Of a stretch of DNA of 64,000 bases, positions 45,641-57,005 are shown one piece after another. The stretch's first letter is position 1; every line of letters starts with the position of its first letter. A model generated the notes under the pieces. That model had not been told where the DNA came from. It did no database searches and was given only the letters and a program-made list of their open reading frames with translations. The DNA is from Pomphorhynchus laevis (Eukaryota; Acanthocephala; Palaeacanthocephala; Echinorhynchida; Pomphorhynchidae). The stretch spans positions 1 to 64,000 of the forward strand of contig WNNJ02003471.1 in assembly GCA_012934845.2 (NCBI GenBank). Reading direction: 5' to 3'. The position numbers and the translations under genes are program-made.

Positions 45641-48424
45641 TGTTTCAGTGAGGATAAGAATCTATGGGAGTTCTTGGTATGTAATTAATTACTCATTCAG
45701 CATGAGGATAGGAACGTTATTATCAATATAGTAAGATACTCAAATGGAGAAGGAACTTGTAAGTGCTTAATAGTTGATCTTTTTATATATAGCCTCCACG
45801 TTTCATTGGGTGTTCTTTATCAAACACCCAAATCAGCCATTTTAGATGATGAGCTGATGCATATTTTAACTACAGCTTGTAGTAGGCGTGATCACTCGTT
45901 TATCTTAGTTGGTGATTTTAATCTACCGACCATGGTGATTGATCAAGATGGCACCAGTATTATTGGTAACTGTTTCAGTGAGGATAAGAATCTATGAGAG
46001 TTCTTGGTATGTAATCAATTACTCATTCAGCATGTATCTGCTCCTACTAGATTTGGAACTGATAGCGTACGCTCTATACTTGATCTTGTATTTTCTCAAA
46101 GAGATGGTCAAATATGTGACCTATCCCATAATCCTCCAATAGGAGGAAGTGATCACTGTGTTTTGGTGTTTAAGCTGACTATAGCTTCAGATATTCTTGC
46201 AATCGATGCCGAACCTTCATTGACGAAAAGATCATGGCATCATGTTGATGTTAAGATGCTACAACAGTTTGTGTCCTCGTTAAACTTTGAGTGTGGTGAT
46301 GTTGGAAGCCAGGAACGTTGGTATTTCATTCGAGATTTACTAATTCGTATATCTGATTATTTTGCTCCGCGTAGATTAATACGTAAAACTGCTCATAAGA
46401 AGCCTCCGTGGTTTGACAGTAGTCTACGTGAAGTTCTCAAAAGACGCAACAATTTGTTCAAAAAGTGTAGGCACAAAGGTAATTTGATTGGTCAATTCAA
46501 ACTTGCTCGCAATGCATATAAACGCCTCAGAATTAAGAAACTTATAAAGTATGAGGACCAAATTGTGCAATCTTTAAATAGCTCGCCCAAAAGCTTTTGG
46601 TCATATGTTCGTCAAAGTACGCGTACTTATTGTGCAATCACTAGATTATCATCAAACGGTAAGTTGCTTGATTCCCCTTCTTACGTTGCTAATGAGTTTG
46701 CTAATGCATTTGACCTACATAATGCTAGTTCGACTATAGAAGATAGTGTTCAGTCAGTCAATTTTCCTACATGCATTAGTGCTCCCACTGTATTCAATGT
46801 GGATGATGTGGCTTGGAGGTTATCACATTTGTCGTCTTCATCTTCTTCAGGTCCTGATGATATTCATCCGCATCTACTCAGGGTGTTGAGTCAACATTTG
46901 GCTCCTTCAGTCACTAGCTTGTTTCAGGCATCTGTGGATAGCGTGAAGGTATCGTCTGAATGGAAGAGTGCGATAGTGGTGCCGGTATTAAAAAAGGGTG
47001 ACTCGCGGTTAGCCGACAACTATCGAGCTATAAGTCTTACAACTCATTTGGGTAAGGTACTGGAAAGGATCATCCACGAACATATATTCAGACACTTGAG
47101 CATATCAGGTCAGCATAGCTTTATGCAACATGGCTTCAGAAAAGGACGTTCTTGCCTTACCAACCTTTTGTCTGTCCGTGAGCCTGAATTGGATCCATGT
47201 CTCAAGGAAAGGCAGTTGACGTTATTCTGTTCGATTTTAGTCGCGCGTTTGATCGTGTTCCCCATAGTCTCCACATTCAAAGAGTGGCCAGCCACGGCAT
47301 TAATAGCTCAGTTATAGGATTGATTAGAGATTTTCTATCTAACAGATCTTTCAGAGTACGAGTTGGTAGTACCCTATCCTCACCACATTTAATTACGTCT
47401 GGAGTTCCTCAGGGTTCTGTACTTGGACCATTATTGTTTAACATGTTAATGAACAGTTTACTCACACAGCTCCATTGTCCGTGTTTAACCTTTGTTGACG
47501 ACATCAAAATCTGGTGTGAGGTCATATCTGCATATGATTATATCCGCTTACGGCGTGACATTGACAGGGTTTATACATGAAGTGTTAATACTTGGGTATT
47601 ATTAAACATTTCTAAGTGCTCACACATTCGTCTCGGTAGGTCCAATGTGTCTTCCTTGTATAGTGTCGGGACATATAGTATCATTTCGACCAATCAGGTT
47701 CGTGATCTTGGCATACTTATACAATCGTCACTTAAAACTAGAATGGATGCTGAAAAACGTTCCAGTTCAGCAAGGAAGATGATTCATCTGATTAAAACGT
47801 GTTTCTTGTCAATAACTCCCCAGTGTTTTGCTCGAGTATATAATGCGTTTGTTCGTTCCCATATCGAATATGCTATCTAGGCATCATTCCCTTCTACAAG
47901 AGGTGAAATGAGGGATTTGGAGATAATTCTACGTCGTGGCAGAAAGCTCGTTCGAGGATGTAAAATGATGAGTCATAGCGAACGTTTAACTTCAATAGGT
48001 ATGATATCAGTGCAAGTCAGACTACTCGTTCTGGATCTGTTTGCGATGTGGTCTATAGTAAAGGGGATAGACGGTTACCCAATTGAATGTGTTGAATTGA
48101 ATGTCTGACAAAGTCGCAGGGGTCATTCTCTCACATTACGCGCAAGACAAATTGGAAAGTCGACAATGGTATCGCAATTGTCACGCAGAGTGAGAAAGTT
48201 GTGGAACGCATTGCCTCACGACATCATGACTGCGTCATCATTGAGCCAATTCAAAGCCATGGTCAACACTGTGATAAGACACGCTGATCAAGGCAACATT
48301 GGAAGTTCTTATCCTTGGTTTGGTTGTAATTGATATGTTTGTTTCATGTGTTGTAATGTACGATGAGCGGGCAAAACGGCCTTCTCGGTCAAAGCCCTGT
48401 ATATAATAATTTCGTTTTTAACAA
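45641..48424 (+). mobile_element. LINE family D (CR1-group-like), decayed, nested in Penelope-like element
   Basis: APE tail and RT on the plus strand: VGVLYQTPKSAILDDEL, FILVGDFNLPTMVID (GDFNLP, 45,906-45,950), APTRFGTDSVRSILDLVF, GGSDHCVLVF (SDH, 46,147), then RT pieces listed separately. The 3' end is near 48,420 (GCCCTGTATATAAT). It sits on the opposite strand within the Penelope-like element. A ~70-bp piece of its own sequence (GACTGTTTCAGTGAGGATAA) lies at 45,643-45,715, 324 bp before the matching main copy, a rearranged 5' end. Confidence 0.85.
46004..47580 (+). pseudogene. Family D ORF2 (endonuclease tail and RT), frameshifted
   Basis: The open stretch 46,004-47,200 covers the endonuclease end and first RT motifs (KKPPWFDSSLREVLKRRNNL, SSGPDDIHPHLLR, VVPVLKKGDSRLADNYRAIS, QHGFRKGRSCLTNLLS). 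At about 47,200 the frame shifts to VDVILFDFSRAFDRVPHS (motif A), ITSGVPQGSVLGPLLF (motif B) and LTFVDDIKIWCEV. The usual YADD/FADD box reads FVDD. A stop at 46,000 and further shifts after 47,580 (pieces at 47,647-47,880 and 47,908-48,108) confirm loss of function. Confidence 0.85.
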
Positions 48425-48645
48425 TTTTAATGTATTTGCATAATCCCTCTTGGTTTGAATCTGACTTTAAGAGTTTCTTAAAGTTTAAGCTTATGTATTT
48501 AGGTAAATTATTTATACAGTTTTTTGAATTAAAACAAGTTTTTTTGAATTCAGTGAAAATTTTTAGTTCTGAAAATGTTATCTTCGGTGTAAATTTAGGA
48601 CCCAAATTTAAGGCTTTAACTAAATGCTAAGAGACACAGTGCTTA
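48425..48645 (-). mobile_element. Penelope-like element, N-terminal part (displaced)
   Basis: HLVKALNLGPKFTPKITFSE followed by CINNLPKYISLNFKKLLKSD corresponds to the region just before the RT fingers in Penelope-like proteins (typically a LGxKFxP motif). It has the same strand as the RT part at 44.4-45.64 kb and is separated from it exactly by the family D LINE, so the two are halves of one element. Confidence 0.6.
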
Positions 48646-48814
48646 CATTAAATTAATCAAATTAATTCAGCTTATCTTGTATAAGAGTTGGTAGTCAGCC
48701 TTCTGACGAGCCCTTCTAACGATTCCTACAATTAGGTGGAAGAGGAAGTTCGTCAATATGTTCGGGGTCATGTACGAGTAATGATAGTTTTGACTGATCG
48801 GCGTTATTTAAACA
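48646..48814 (-). other. Short unassigned segment, coding-like on minus strand
   Basis: Minus-strand text SLLVHDPEHIDELPLPPN ends at a GT (48,740) and lies just outside the 3' end of the family B insertion. It could be host exon sequence split from the candidate exon at 51.1 kb, or the N-terminal part of the Penelope-like element. I cannot decide. Confidence 0.3.
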
Positions 48815-51108
48815 ACAAACAAATAGAAATTTATTTAATGTGGCAAATGAGTACAAGCTGTACGCTTACAAGTCCACAAACAAAAATGAAAAAGTAAAGC
48901 AGATAAATTGTTAAAATGGGATCGGATTTGTCGTTTGAAGCACTGCATGGAAGTTGATTGGCGTATATGAATGGGCAGATGATTCCATGATAGAGGAGCA
49001 GCCACCAGGAAGGAGCGGAGTCCAAAGGAGGTAGAGTAGTTTAGGACATGTAAAAGAAGGGAATTACAGGAACGCAAGGAACAGTAAACAGGACGAGAAT
49101 TATCAAGAAAAGGAAGATTGAGAAATGAAGGGGTATGAAAAGTTACAAGGCGGAAAGCAACGATAAGAAGACGAATTTGAACACGACCATAAATGGCAGG
49201 CCAATCAAGAGAAACAAGATGGTGGGATGTATGATCAAAACGACGAAGACGGAGGAGAATTCGGACGGCTGCGTTGACGATGCGTTGTAGGGGAAGAAGA
49301 GTGGATTTAGGTGAGTTGGAAAATAGACTAAGACAATAATCGAGTCTAGAAAAGAGGAGAGAAGATATTAGAGTCATACAAGAAGGGAAATCGATCAATT
49401 TATGAACTTGCCGGAGGTTGCGGAGTATCAAGGTAGATGAGCGTACTTTATCTCTAACGAAAGGTTTAAGTGAAAGTCGGTTGTCAAAATGGAAGCCTAG
49501 GCAAACGAGATTATCAACGATAGGAAGAATTGTAGAATTTAATGATACGGAGGGAGGTTCGAAGCCGAAACGTCGAGGTAGGATCCACATAATTTTGGAT
49601 TTATCAGGATTCAGAGAAAGGCGAAGGGAATAAAGATGATTGGAAATTGAGACAAGACAGTCCGAAGCGGAAACACTAAGATCGTGAATACGATAAACAG
49701 GTGCATGAGCATAGATGAGAATGTCATCAGCATATTGCATAACATGAAAGTTAAATTTATGAGAAATCGAAGACAAATCACCAAGAAGAAGAGAGAAAAG
49801 TATAGGGCCTAATACGGAGCCTTGTGGAACACCGGACGGAATGGACGAAGGATGAGAGAAAGAAGAGTTAGAATAGACGCGAAATGTACGGTTTGATAGA
49901 TATGAAGAAAACCATGATACAGTGGGTAAAGAGAAGCCATAATCATGACAAAGGCGATGGAGAAGAATCGAGTGATCGACGATGTCAAAAGCAGACGATA
50001 GATCAAGAGAAACTATGACACTACATAATTTATGATCGCGCGATATGAGTAAGTCGTTATAAACTTTAAGACATGCAATTTCGGTAGAGTAATTAGAGCG
50101 AAAAGCGGCTTGGAAGGGAGGAAATAAGTTAGAGGAATAGAGATATGTATTAACTTGCTTAAGAACGAGACGCTCAAGGAGTTTAGAGAGGGTTGGGAGA
50201 AGTGAAATAGGACGGTACGAAGATGGTAGTGAGGAGTCGAGAGATTGCTTTTTGATGAGAGGACGAACAGTGGCGCATTTCCAGATGGAAGGAAATGTAC
50301 GGCTACGGATGGACGAGTTGAACAATATGGTTAGAAAGGGTAAGATAAAGGAGCAGATATTTTTAAGCAAGTGAGTGGGAATTGGGTCATAAGGAGAGGT
50401 TTTATTAGGTAATGACATCAGAACCGAAGAAACTTCATCAGACGAAACGGGAAGAAGGTGGAATAGTTCTGGGAGGGAAGTATTTAAAGATAAGAGTGGG
50501 TACAAGGGGGCTATGGGTAGTAGGAAAAGTAAATTAGATAGCTTAGTTTGTAGATAAGAAGAAAATTCATCAGGATTTATATTACAAGGGGTAGATGATC
50601 GTGAAAGAATTGAGTTTAAGATTTTCCAATGAGATTTAGAGTTGGAAGATGACTCGAGTTGATTTCGCCAAAAGAGAGTACGTTTAGTACGTGTAAGAAT
50701 GATATGTGAACGGCGTTGAGAAAAGTAGGAATCACGAAGATTTGGAGGGAGTGAGTTGGGTGAACGTTTAAGAAAGCGTTTATACATACGAAAAGAGTGA
50801 CGGAGTCGACGCTTAGAAAGACTACAGTCAGAATCGAACCAGGGAGCATGGCGCAAGCGCTGGGAACGTCGAAGTCGACTAGTCAGAAGGTTATTGAGGA
50901 TCGACGTAAGTTCAGAATCAAACAGAATTCAGAGATCATCGGGAGAGAGATAGTTAAGAGGAAGTGAAAAGAGTGAAGAATTGAGTAAGGCTGTGCAGAG
51001 AACAGGGATATCGAGAAGCTTCCAGGGTCGACTTGGTGTAGATAAAGGTAAAGGCGGAGAAGGAGGATGGGGACGAGTAAGAGTAAGAGTGACAAGGAAA
51101 AGATCGGA
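48815..51108 (-). mobile_element. LINE family B, best-preserved copy (5'-truncated)
   Basis: From a 5'-truncated start near 51,108 (DLFLVTLTLTRPH, which matches DHFLVTLTITG of the copy at 39.8 kb) through the APE-RT linker and RT to the 3' terminus shared with the copies at 5.76, 29.17, 42.22 and 58.46 kb. Presence of many 3' ends and few 5' ends is the usual outcome of target-primed reverse transcription. Confidence 0.92.
48835..50856 (-). CDS. Family B reverse transcriptase, 673-codon open frame
   Basis: CR1/L2-type RT with all catalytic blocks: SSYRPISLLPTLSKLLERLV, FQAAFRSNYSTEIACLKV, SVIVSLDLSSAFDIVDHSIL (motif A), SGVPQGSVLGPILFSLLLGD (motif B), VMQYADDILIYAHA (motif C, YADD), followed by LRLSLNPDKSKIMW, LGFHFDNRLSLKPFVRDKV and the C-terminal SLDWPAIYGRVQIRLLIV region. 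The frame is open from residue RHAPWFDSDCSLSKRRLR to the stop at 48,835. The endonuclease is missing because of 5' truncation and a frameshift near 50,870, so it is not an autonomous element. Confidence 0.9.
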   Translation of the reverse strand: MRHAPWFDSDCSLSKRRLRHSFRMYKRFLKRSPNSLPPNLRDSYFSQRRSHIILTRTKRTLFWRNQLESSSNSKSHWKILNSILSRSSTPCNINPDEFSSYLQTKLSNLLFLLPIAPLYPLLSLNTSLPELFHLLPVSSDEVSSVLMSLPNKTSPYDPIPTHLLKNICSFILPFLTILFNSSIRSRTFPSIWKCATVRPLIKKQSLDSSLPSSYRPISLLPTLSKLLERLVLKQVNTYLYSSNLFPPFQAAFRSNYSTEIACLKVYNDLLISRDHKLCSVIVSLDLSSAFDIVDHSILLHRLCHDYGFSLPTVSWFSSYLSNRTFRVYSNSSFSHPSSIPSGVPQGSVLGPILFSLLLGDLSSISHKFNFHVMQYADDILIYAHAPVYRIHDLSVSASDCLVSISNHLYSLRLSLNPDKSKIMWILPRRFGFEPPSVSLNSTILPIVDNLVCLGFHFDNRLSLKPFVRDKVRSSTLILRNLRQVHKLIDFPSCMTLISSLLFSRLDYCLSLFSNSPKSTLLPLQRIVNAAVRILLRLRRFDHTSHHLVSLDWPAIYGRVQIRLLIVAFRLVTFHTPSFLNLPFLDNSRPVYCSLRSCNSLLLHVLNYSTSFGLRSFLVAAPLSWNHLPIHIRQSTSMQCFKRQIRSHFNNLSALLFHFCLWTCKRTACTHLPH

Positions 51109-51362
51109 AAAACTGTTATGGGATGATTTCATTGTTTTATAATTCATCGACAATTTACATGGTTCAAGGGATATAACTGAATATGGCGTTTCTCCGTCAT
51201 TCAAAGATTTGGATTGAAATTTGTCGTAAACGGGTAACAGGCCTTCAACAGCATCTAAATCGTCATTTGCGCATTTGGTATATCGCGTAATAGATGCATC
51301 ACAGTATTGGTATGTAGTTTCTACTGACACATTCTTGTTGAGACTAGCGTCTGGCTTGAATA
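51109..51362 (-). CDS. Candidate host exon abutting a retroelement insertion
   Basis: The minus-strand frame is open from an AG/TTAGAG acceptor (51,362) for about 84 codons, with varied, acidic, non-repetitive text: ASLNKNVSVETTYQYCDASI, CANDDLDAVEGLLPVYDKF, SLNDGETPYSVISLEP. It runs straight into the truncated 5' end of family B at about 51,108. The acceptor and exon start (ACTAATCTAGTT..GAA..CGCCTATTC) are duplicated 40 bp upstream. A GTAAGTAG donor follows a short open piece at 51,594-51,650. It is on the same strand as, and 7.4 kb 5' of, the LRWD1-like exons, so it may be an upstream exon of that gene, but phase with exon a does not fit simply. Function unknown. Confidence 0.4.
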
Positions 51363-52639
51363 GGCGTTCCTCTAACTAGATTAGTACTAGATTAGAATAG
51401 GCGTTTCTTCAACTAGATTAGTACTTAATTCTTAATTAGACCAATTGACAAATTTGTTGTTAATTCTGTTTGAGTCACCTTCATATGTTCTAACACTTTG
51501 ACAAATGTTGAAACAAATTTAGTGATTGATGTTGTAAACGATTATAAACTAAAAACTCAAAATTAATAGCAAAATTTAAAAGTTGCCTACTTACCTTTTT
51601 GAAAATGTTGAGTCGTTAAAATGTTTAATGCCGCAATTTTGAATTCGTAAATCTTGCACCTCGTGGAATTAAAGTATTTTCTTTAAGGCTCTTAAAAATA
51701 TAATGGTCATTTTACATTTCGATATATTTCGATTTTTCTAAGCTTCTAGATAGCTGCAGACCAGTGGCTCCATAGCACTCTCGAATGATTTTAAATAGTT
51801 GAAAATGATCCATAATTGATAAATATTTATTAGAGCTTAAAAAATTCTATATCTTATCCTATAAGTCCTACTTTATGTGTTACCCCCCATGTCACGTATG
51901 TAGAATAACGGTTAATATTTGTTGTGTGATTAACCATAATCTGTGATTCGGAAAATTATAACAAAAAAGTTACAATTAGCAAATGAATTTTCAAACGGGT
52001 CTAAACATTTTCAAAAAATGTACAGTCAAACCAATATATAATAAAGTCTAGTCCAATCAGATCACTTATTTACAATCAGATCACTTATTTACATGCTTTG
52101 TACATATTTAGAATGACTTGATGAAGTGTTAGAATTGTCCATGTTCAGTTTTCGCTGGTGACCTAAAGTTTTGTCTTCTGAATCCAATCACAATAGATGT
52201 GAATCGATTCAAAGGGACCTCGGCAGTTTATTACTTGGTTGATGATAATCGGTCTGGCTTTAAATATAATTAAATGTGCGTAAATAGGGATTATTGGAAA
52301 CGGATTCTTCGGTGACAAGATATAAGTTCAATCAAATGAGTTTGGGAACATTCTAATTTAGGTAAGATTATTTAGATTTTAAAAAAAACGGGTGTAAATA
52401 CTGAAACTGCTCTATCAAAAACTGCACCAGCGCGATATTATAAATTGAAAGCGTAAACAATTGAAAGCGATATTTTTAAAGTGGATCTTGTGGATATACA
52501 TCCGCGTACAAGTCCACTGAATTACAAATTAAGTTTTTACAACAAATAAAAAATGAAAACAAACAGAACGAAAGTGTAATCAATACCAATATGCTGATGT
52601 TTATGTGTGGGAGATTTTAAAAGTTTTTAAATAATTGAA
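51363..52639. other. Mostly non-coding, possible short exon at 51.6 kb
   Basis: Apart from the possible minus-strand exon near 51,594-51,660 (LRIQNCGIKHF, then GTAAGT), I see no gene. AATCAGATCACTTATTTACA is tandemly repeated at about 52,057-52,094. Confidence 0.45.
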
Positions 52640-53250
52640 TCAATAATTAAGTGACAAAAAACAGAGGAGACAATGTTTGAAGGATGGAAAGGTGACGGTT
52701 GAGCGGATGGCGTAAGGCAGTTTATTCCAGATAAGATGATGCGCAATAAAAGGAAAAAATAGCACAGTTTGAGGAAAATGATGGAACATAGAGAAGATAA
52801 TCACATCAGCAAAGGTTTATAGAGGTCAGGGGATTTAGTACGGGTAGAAATATGCAAATAAAAAGCGAGTTTGAGGAAATAATTCGAAAAGTGATACAAT
52901 GGATACTGAATAGAATGAGGTTTTTATAGTTGACCAATTTTGTTTTAAGTGGCAAGATGAGATGTGATCAAACCGGCGGAGACGGAAACAGATACGTACG
53001 GCGGAATTCAAAATGCGTTGGAGTAAAACGATTGAGTTTAGAGGATAAAAAAAGACTGAAGAAATAGTTGATTTTAGGAAACAATATACTAGAGATAAGA
53101 GAGTTACATAATTTCAAATCAAGTGAGCTCCTAAACGTTTTGATGTAGTCATCTGAGTATTGCTATGCGCAGGAGAATTTTCCGAAAACGAGGCGAGAGC
53201 TAATTGATTTGAAACTGGTTTTGAGAGACGGTTATGGACTACGTAATATA
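52640..53250 (-). mobile_element. Very decayed CR1-like LINE fragment
   Basis: Minus-strand pieces CNSLISSILFPKINYFFSLF and FEFRRTYLFPSPPV match the family B region LISSLLFSRLDYCLSLF and IVNAAVRILLRLRRF at low similarity. It is an older insertion than the other family B copies. Confidence 0.6.
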
Positions 53251-53479
53251 GGAATTTATGTGGAGACGAGCGTCTTTTTAGATTTTAAACACTAGATATT
53301 GTTTACTCTATCTTGATTTGAAGTATCATTTGCGTGTGTTTTAGTGATACAATGGTTTCCCACAGAAAGCAATGATAGTTCGCAACTCAAGTTTATAACG
53401 TTTATTCATTTAGCTTTTGTAATTTGATACATATGAACTGATTAGTCTGAGTGATGTCTACTCACATGGTGTAAATCCG

Positions 53480-55735
53480 ACGTCGTCTGTAAACCCATTC
53501 AGAACTGACTTTGCTCTAGTAAATAAATATCTCGTTGGGGTAAAGTGGTTGGATGCTTTTGATGTTGGCGTCGAATATTCATGGCAGTTTTTCAGGGATA
53601 CTCTGTACCACCTCCTTAATCGTTTCTCACCTCTTCAGAGTAAACACTGTTTGACATCGATCTCACCGCCTTGGTTTAATAGCGACATAAAACATGCTTT
53701 AAAGGTGAGACGTAAAGCCTTTAATGACTACCGTAAAGACAGAGCTAAGTTCAGTACTTAGAAGAAATGGCGAAACCTCGTTACGTCCATGAAGCGAACT
53801 GGTAGGCGATCTTTCGAAAAACATCTAAGTATAAACTGTCACCGTGATCCCCGCTGTTTATTTAGGTATGTAACTGCTAAGTATACGCGCTGTAAACCTA
53901 TAAATTGCATACAGCGTGACGATGGGAAATTCATAACTGATTCTTTGCAGATATCAAATATGTCTGGAAATCATTTCCATTCTTTGAATTTTGACCATAA
54001 GGATGTGACAATGGGTGATCCGTGTACATTTGAATCGCCCGGAGATGACACCAGCGACCTCTTCCGATGTGATGATGTTCTCCAAGAGCTTCGGAAACTT
54101 AAATGCAAAGCAGGTGCGGGTCCAGATGGCTTACCGCCCGTATATTTGCTCAACATCGCTGACATAATATGTCATCCGCTTTACAATATTTTCTCTGCGT
54201 CTGTTGCTTTTGGCGTTGTTCCTTCTGATTGGCAGAATTCCATCATCTGTCCTATTTATAAGAAAGGGGATAGTTCGTCCATTGACAATTATAGGCCTAT
54301 TAGTCTCACTTGCGTGTGTTGTCGTGTGCTAGAGAGATTGATTAAGCGACGAATAATAGAATTTCTAGATAGATTTTAAATTTTGAACCCAGCACAGCAT
54401 GGCTTCCGAAAAGGTTTTTCCACGACTCTAATCTTGTACATGTACGTGAAAATTGGTATCACTATTATGATCAAGGTAAACCAGTTGATGTCATTTTCTT
54501 TGATTTCTCAAAAGCGTTCGACTCAGTTAATCACACGCGTCTTATTGAGAAGTTGGAGCACATTCATCTTGATAAGAGGATCATAAACTAGATTCGTGCA
54601 TTCCTTTCCAACCGACAAAGTGTCGTGCGAGTAAGTGGGTTGCTGTCGAGTCCATTTCCAGTGTTGTTAGGTGTTCCACAGGGAAGTGTATTGGGTCCCA
54701 TCTTATTCAGTCTTTATATCAACGAGTTGATACCAAATATCAGTTCATTCAGTTTATTATATGCAGATGATCTTAAAGTTTGGCGACCTATTATTTCCGA
54801 TCTTGACAAACAGCATTTACAAAGCGAAGTCGACGTTATATCAAATTGGTCTATACGAAATCACTTGAGGATCAATTCCGCTAAATGTACATGTATGCGT
54901 ATATCACGAAGATCATGTGATCATCTTGGAGGTGAGTACCAGTTTGGTTCAATTAGTATCGAAAGAACCCACTCATATAAAGACTTGGGAGTTTGGGTTT
55001 GTGCTGACTTATCCACTCGAAAGCATTCAGACTACGTGTGTTGCATTACAAAACGCTTAATAGGACATACTCGTCGAGCTCTGATAGGCATAGATCCGTT
55101 ATGTTACCATACCTTAGCAAATGCGTTTTTCTTGAGCCATATCTTATACGCATCGCCAGCTTGTTATCCCGAAACTACTTATGAGCGTCGTGCATTGGAG
55201 AAAGTGTTCAGATCAACAACTAAATTAGTCTCAGGGCTGCATATTTTTGGCTACGGCAAACGCTTCCAAATATTAGATATGCCTTGTCTGCGATATATCC
55301 ATGACAAGCGAGATCTCTCTCTTGTTTGGAAAATTATGCATACTAAAGATCATTCACTGTCACATCTACTGCAACTGAGAAGTCAACCTTCTCTTCGCGG
55401 ACACCCCCTAATGCTGAAAACACAAAGGTACATGCATGCAGTTTCCTGCTTTGCCAAACGAGTCGTACAATCTTGGAATTCGCTTCAGAGTGCGCCCGTT
55501 TTGTCGTCTACTGTTTCAAGTTTTTGCGCCCTACTGGATGATGATCCTTCCTTCTCAAGACAACGGTAGGATTTTCAGTAGTTCATCTGATGAGGGAGAG
55601 ACAAATCGACTCTTATTTTTTTTATTTCTTGTGAAGCAACTTGTAAAGAGCCTCGGCTCAATTTGTTGTCAATTAATGATAATGAACCTCACACAATGGA
55701 ATAAGTGCATCGATGTGTTTTAGTTTTGTCATTTA
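53480..55735 (+). mobile_element. LINE family E (CR1-group-like), decayed
   Basis: Plus-strand APE-RT linker and RT in several frames, distinct from but related to family D. It starts near 53,480 without an endonuclease, so it is 5'-truncated, and its 3' end is about 55,735, where coding similarity and the AACTAATAAAGATTCAATC tail end. Confidence 0.85.
53549..55569 (+). pseudogene. Family E ORF2 (RT), three frame-disrupting changes
   Basis: PPWFNSDIKHALKVRRKAF (about 53,680), a stop at 53,759, DPRCLFRYVTAKYTRC, GAGPDGLPPVYLLN, IICPIYKKGDSSSIDNYRPI, a stop near 54,377, NPAQHGFRKGFSTT, VDVIFFDFSKAFDSVNHTRL (motif A, shifted frame, about 54,490), VLLGVPQGSVLGPILFSLYI (motif B, 54,661-54,720), FSLLYADDLKVWRP (YADD, 54,754-54,790). 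A 314-codon C-terminal frame then stays open to 55,569 (SYKDLGVWVCADL, HILYASPACYPETTY, VQSWNSLQSAPV). Confidence 0.88.
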
Positions 55736-55859
55736 ACTAATAAAGATTCAATCTCGTGATCGACTAAAATTTTATGGGTTATCTGTTTGTGCTAATAAAG
55801 TTAAATGGGAACATCCGGACAAGATATGCGAGCTGCGATAATTTTGATTATCCTTTGAA

Positions 55860-56090
55860 TCAAATCAGCTAACTGAGTCTACGTATTTAATATAATTATA
55901 AACTAAACAAAACATAATGCTAAATTAAAATTTAATAATTGAATAATAAAATTAATAATTGTTTTTAGATTTTCTATAATTTAAATCAAGTTAAAATAAA
56001 AAATTGAAATTTAAAATAAACGTCATTTTTATGAATTGACTAATAAATAACAGACGTTGTATCAGAATAAGAATTAGAGGATTTGCAATG
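55860..56090 (+). mobile_element. Partial copy of the 21.3-22.6 kb inverted-repeat element
   Basis: CAGCTAACTGAGTCTACGT, then ATGAATTGACTAATAAATAA, CAGACGTTGTATCAGAATAA and GAATTAGAGG repeat one arm of the element at 21.26 kb. The hairpin core is missing. Confidence 0.7.
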
Positions 56091-57005
56091 AATTTGCATT
56101 AAATATCATTTAATGATATTAAAGCAAATTATAAACTTTCTTTTCGTTTTCTTTCAACAATTAGCCAATGATTATAAATATAATTGTCAATGGTTATAAT
56201 AGCTAAAATTCAAAGGGAAAATACTATTTAACATTGTCGAATTTCTTCAACAACTTCTCTTTTACCAGAAAAAGTTGTGTAGTCAACACTAGCCTATATA
56301 TTTTCAAATCATTTTTCTTCCGTATTTAATCGTCATTTTTTCAAAAAACTCTGCTAGATTCTTCTGTGTCAACTTTGTATATATAAACTGTAAAAGCGGA
56401 GCCAAACCGATGTCAGGTAGATAAATTGGGATCGATGATTGATAAATATGAGCACTTGGTTATGATTTTATGATTACCGACCAATAATGAGATCCTGTTG
56501 TGTTTATAATCGATGATGACAATTCATGCATGGCTACGATTTACTGAAATGACTTGAGTGTCTGAGATAACTCAATTCGTGTGTATAAGTGATGATATCT
56601 TTCTAGGATGAACAATGATAAACCTAGAGGCTATATCTGATGTACTAGTCAATAACCATTTGATTATAGGCGAATGAGAAGTATTTACTAATAATTAAGA
56701 ATAATGAAAACTATCGGTTACTTATCAAAAATTGATCTTAGTATCATATGGGTAACTAATTTTAGTCTTGGAGTTCCAATAAATTACAATTTCTGCTCGC
56801 TTTGTGCACGGAATAATTTCAATTTGGTACGACAATAGCTAAATTAAAAGACGCTGCTTGTCGAATTGTTTATGTACTGATTAATGAATATACGATAGGC
56901 AATTTCGTAATGTGGCAATAAAAAAGTACTCAGTCTTCAAATTTTATCATCTGTGATTGGTATCGGTTACACCAGCCTGCACTGACGCACCACTTATTGA
57001 ACCAC
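56091..57005. other. No gene seen
   Basis: AT-rich DNA without recognisable motifs. Confidence 0.6.
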
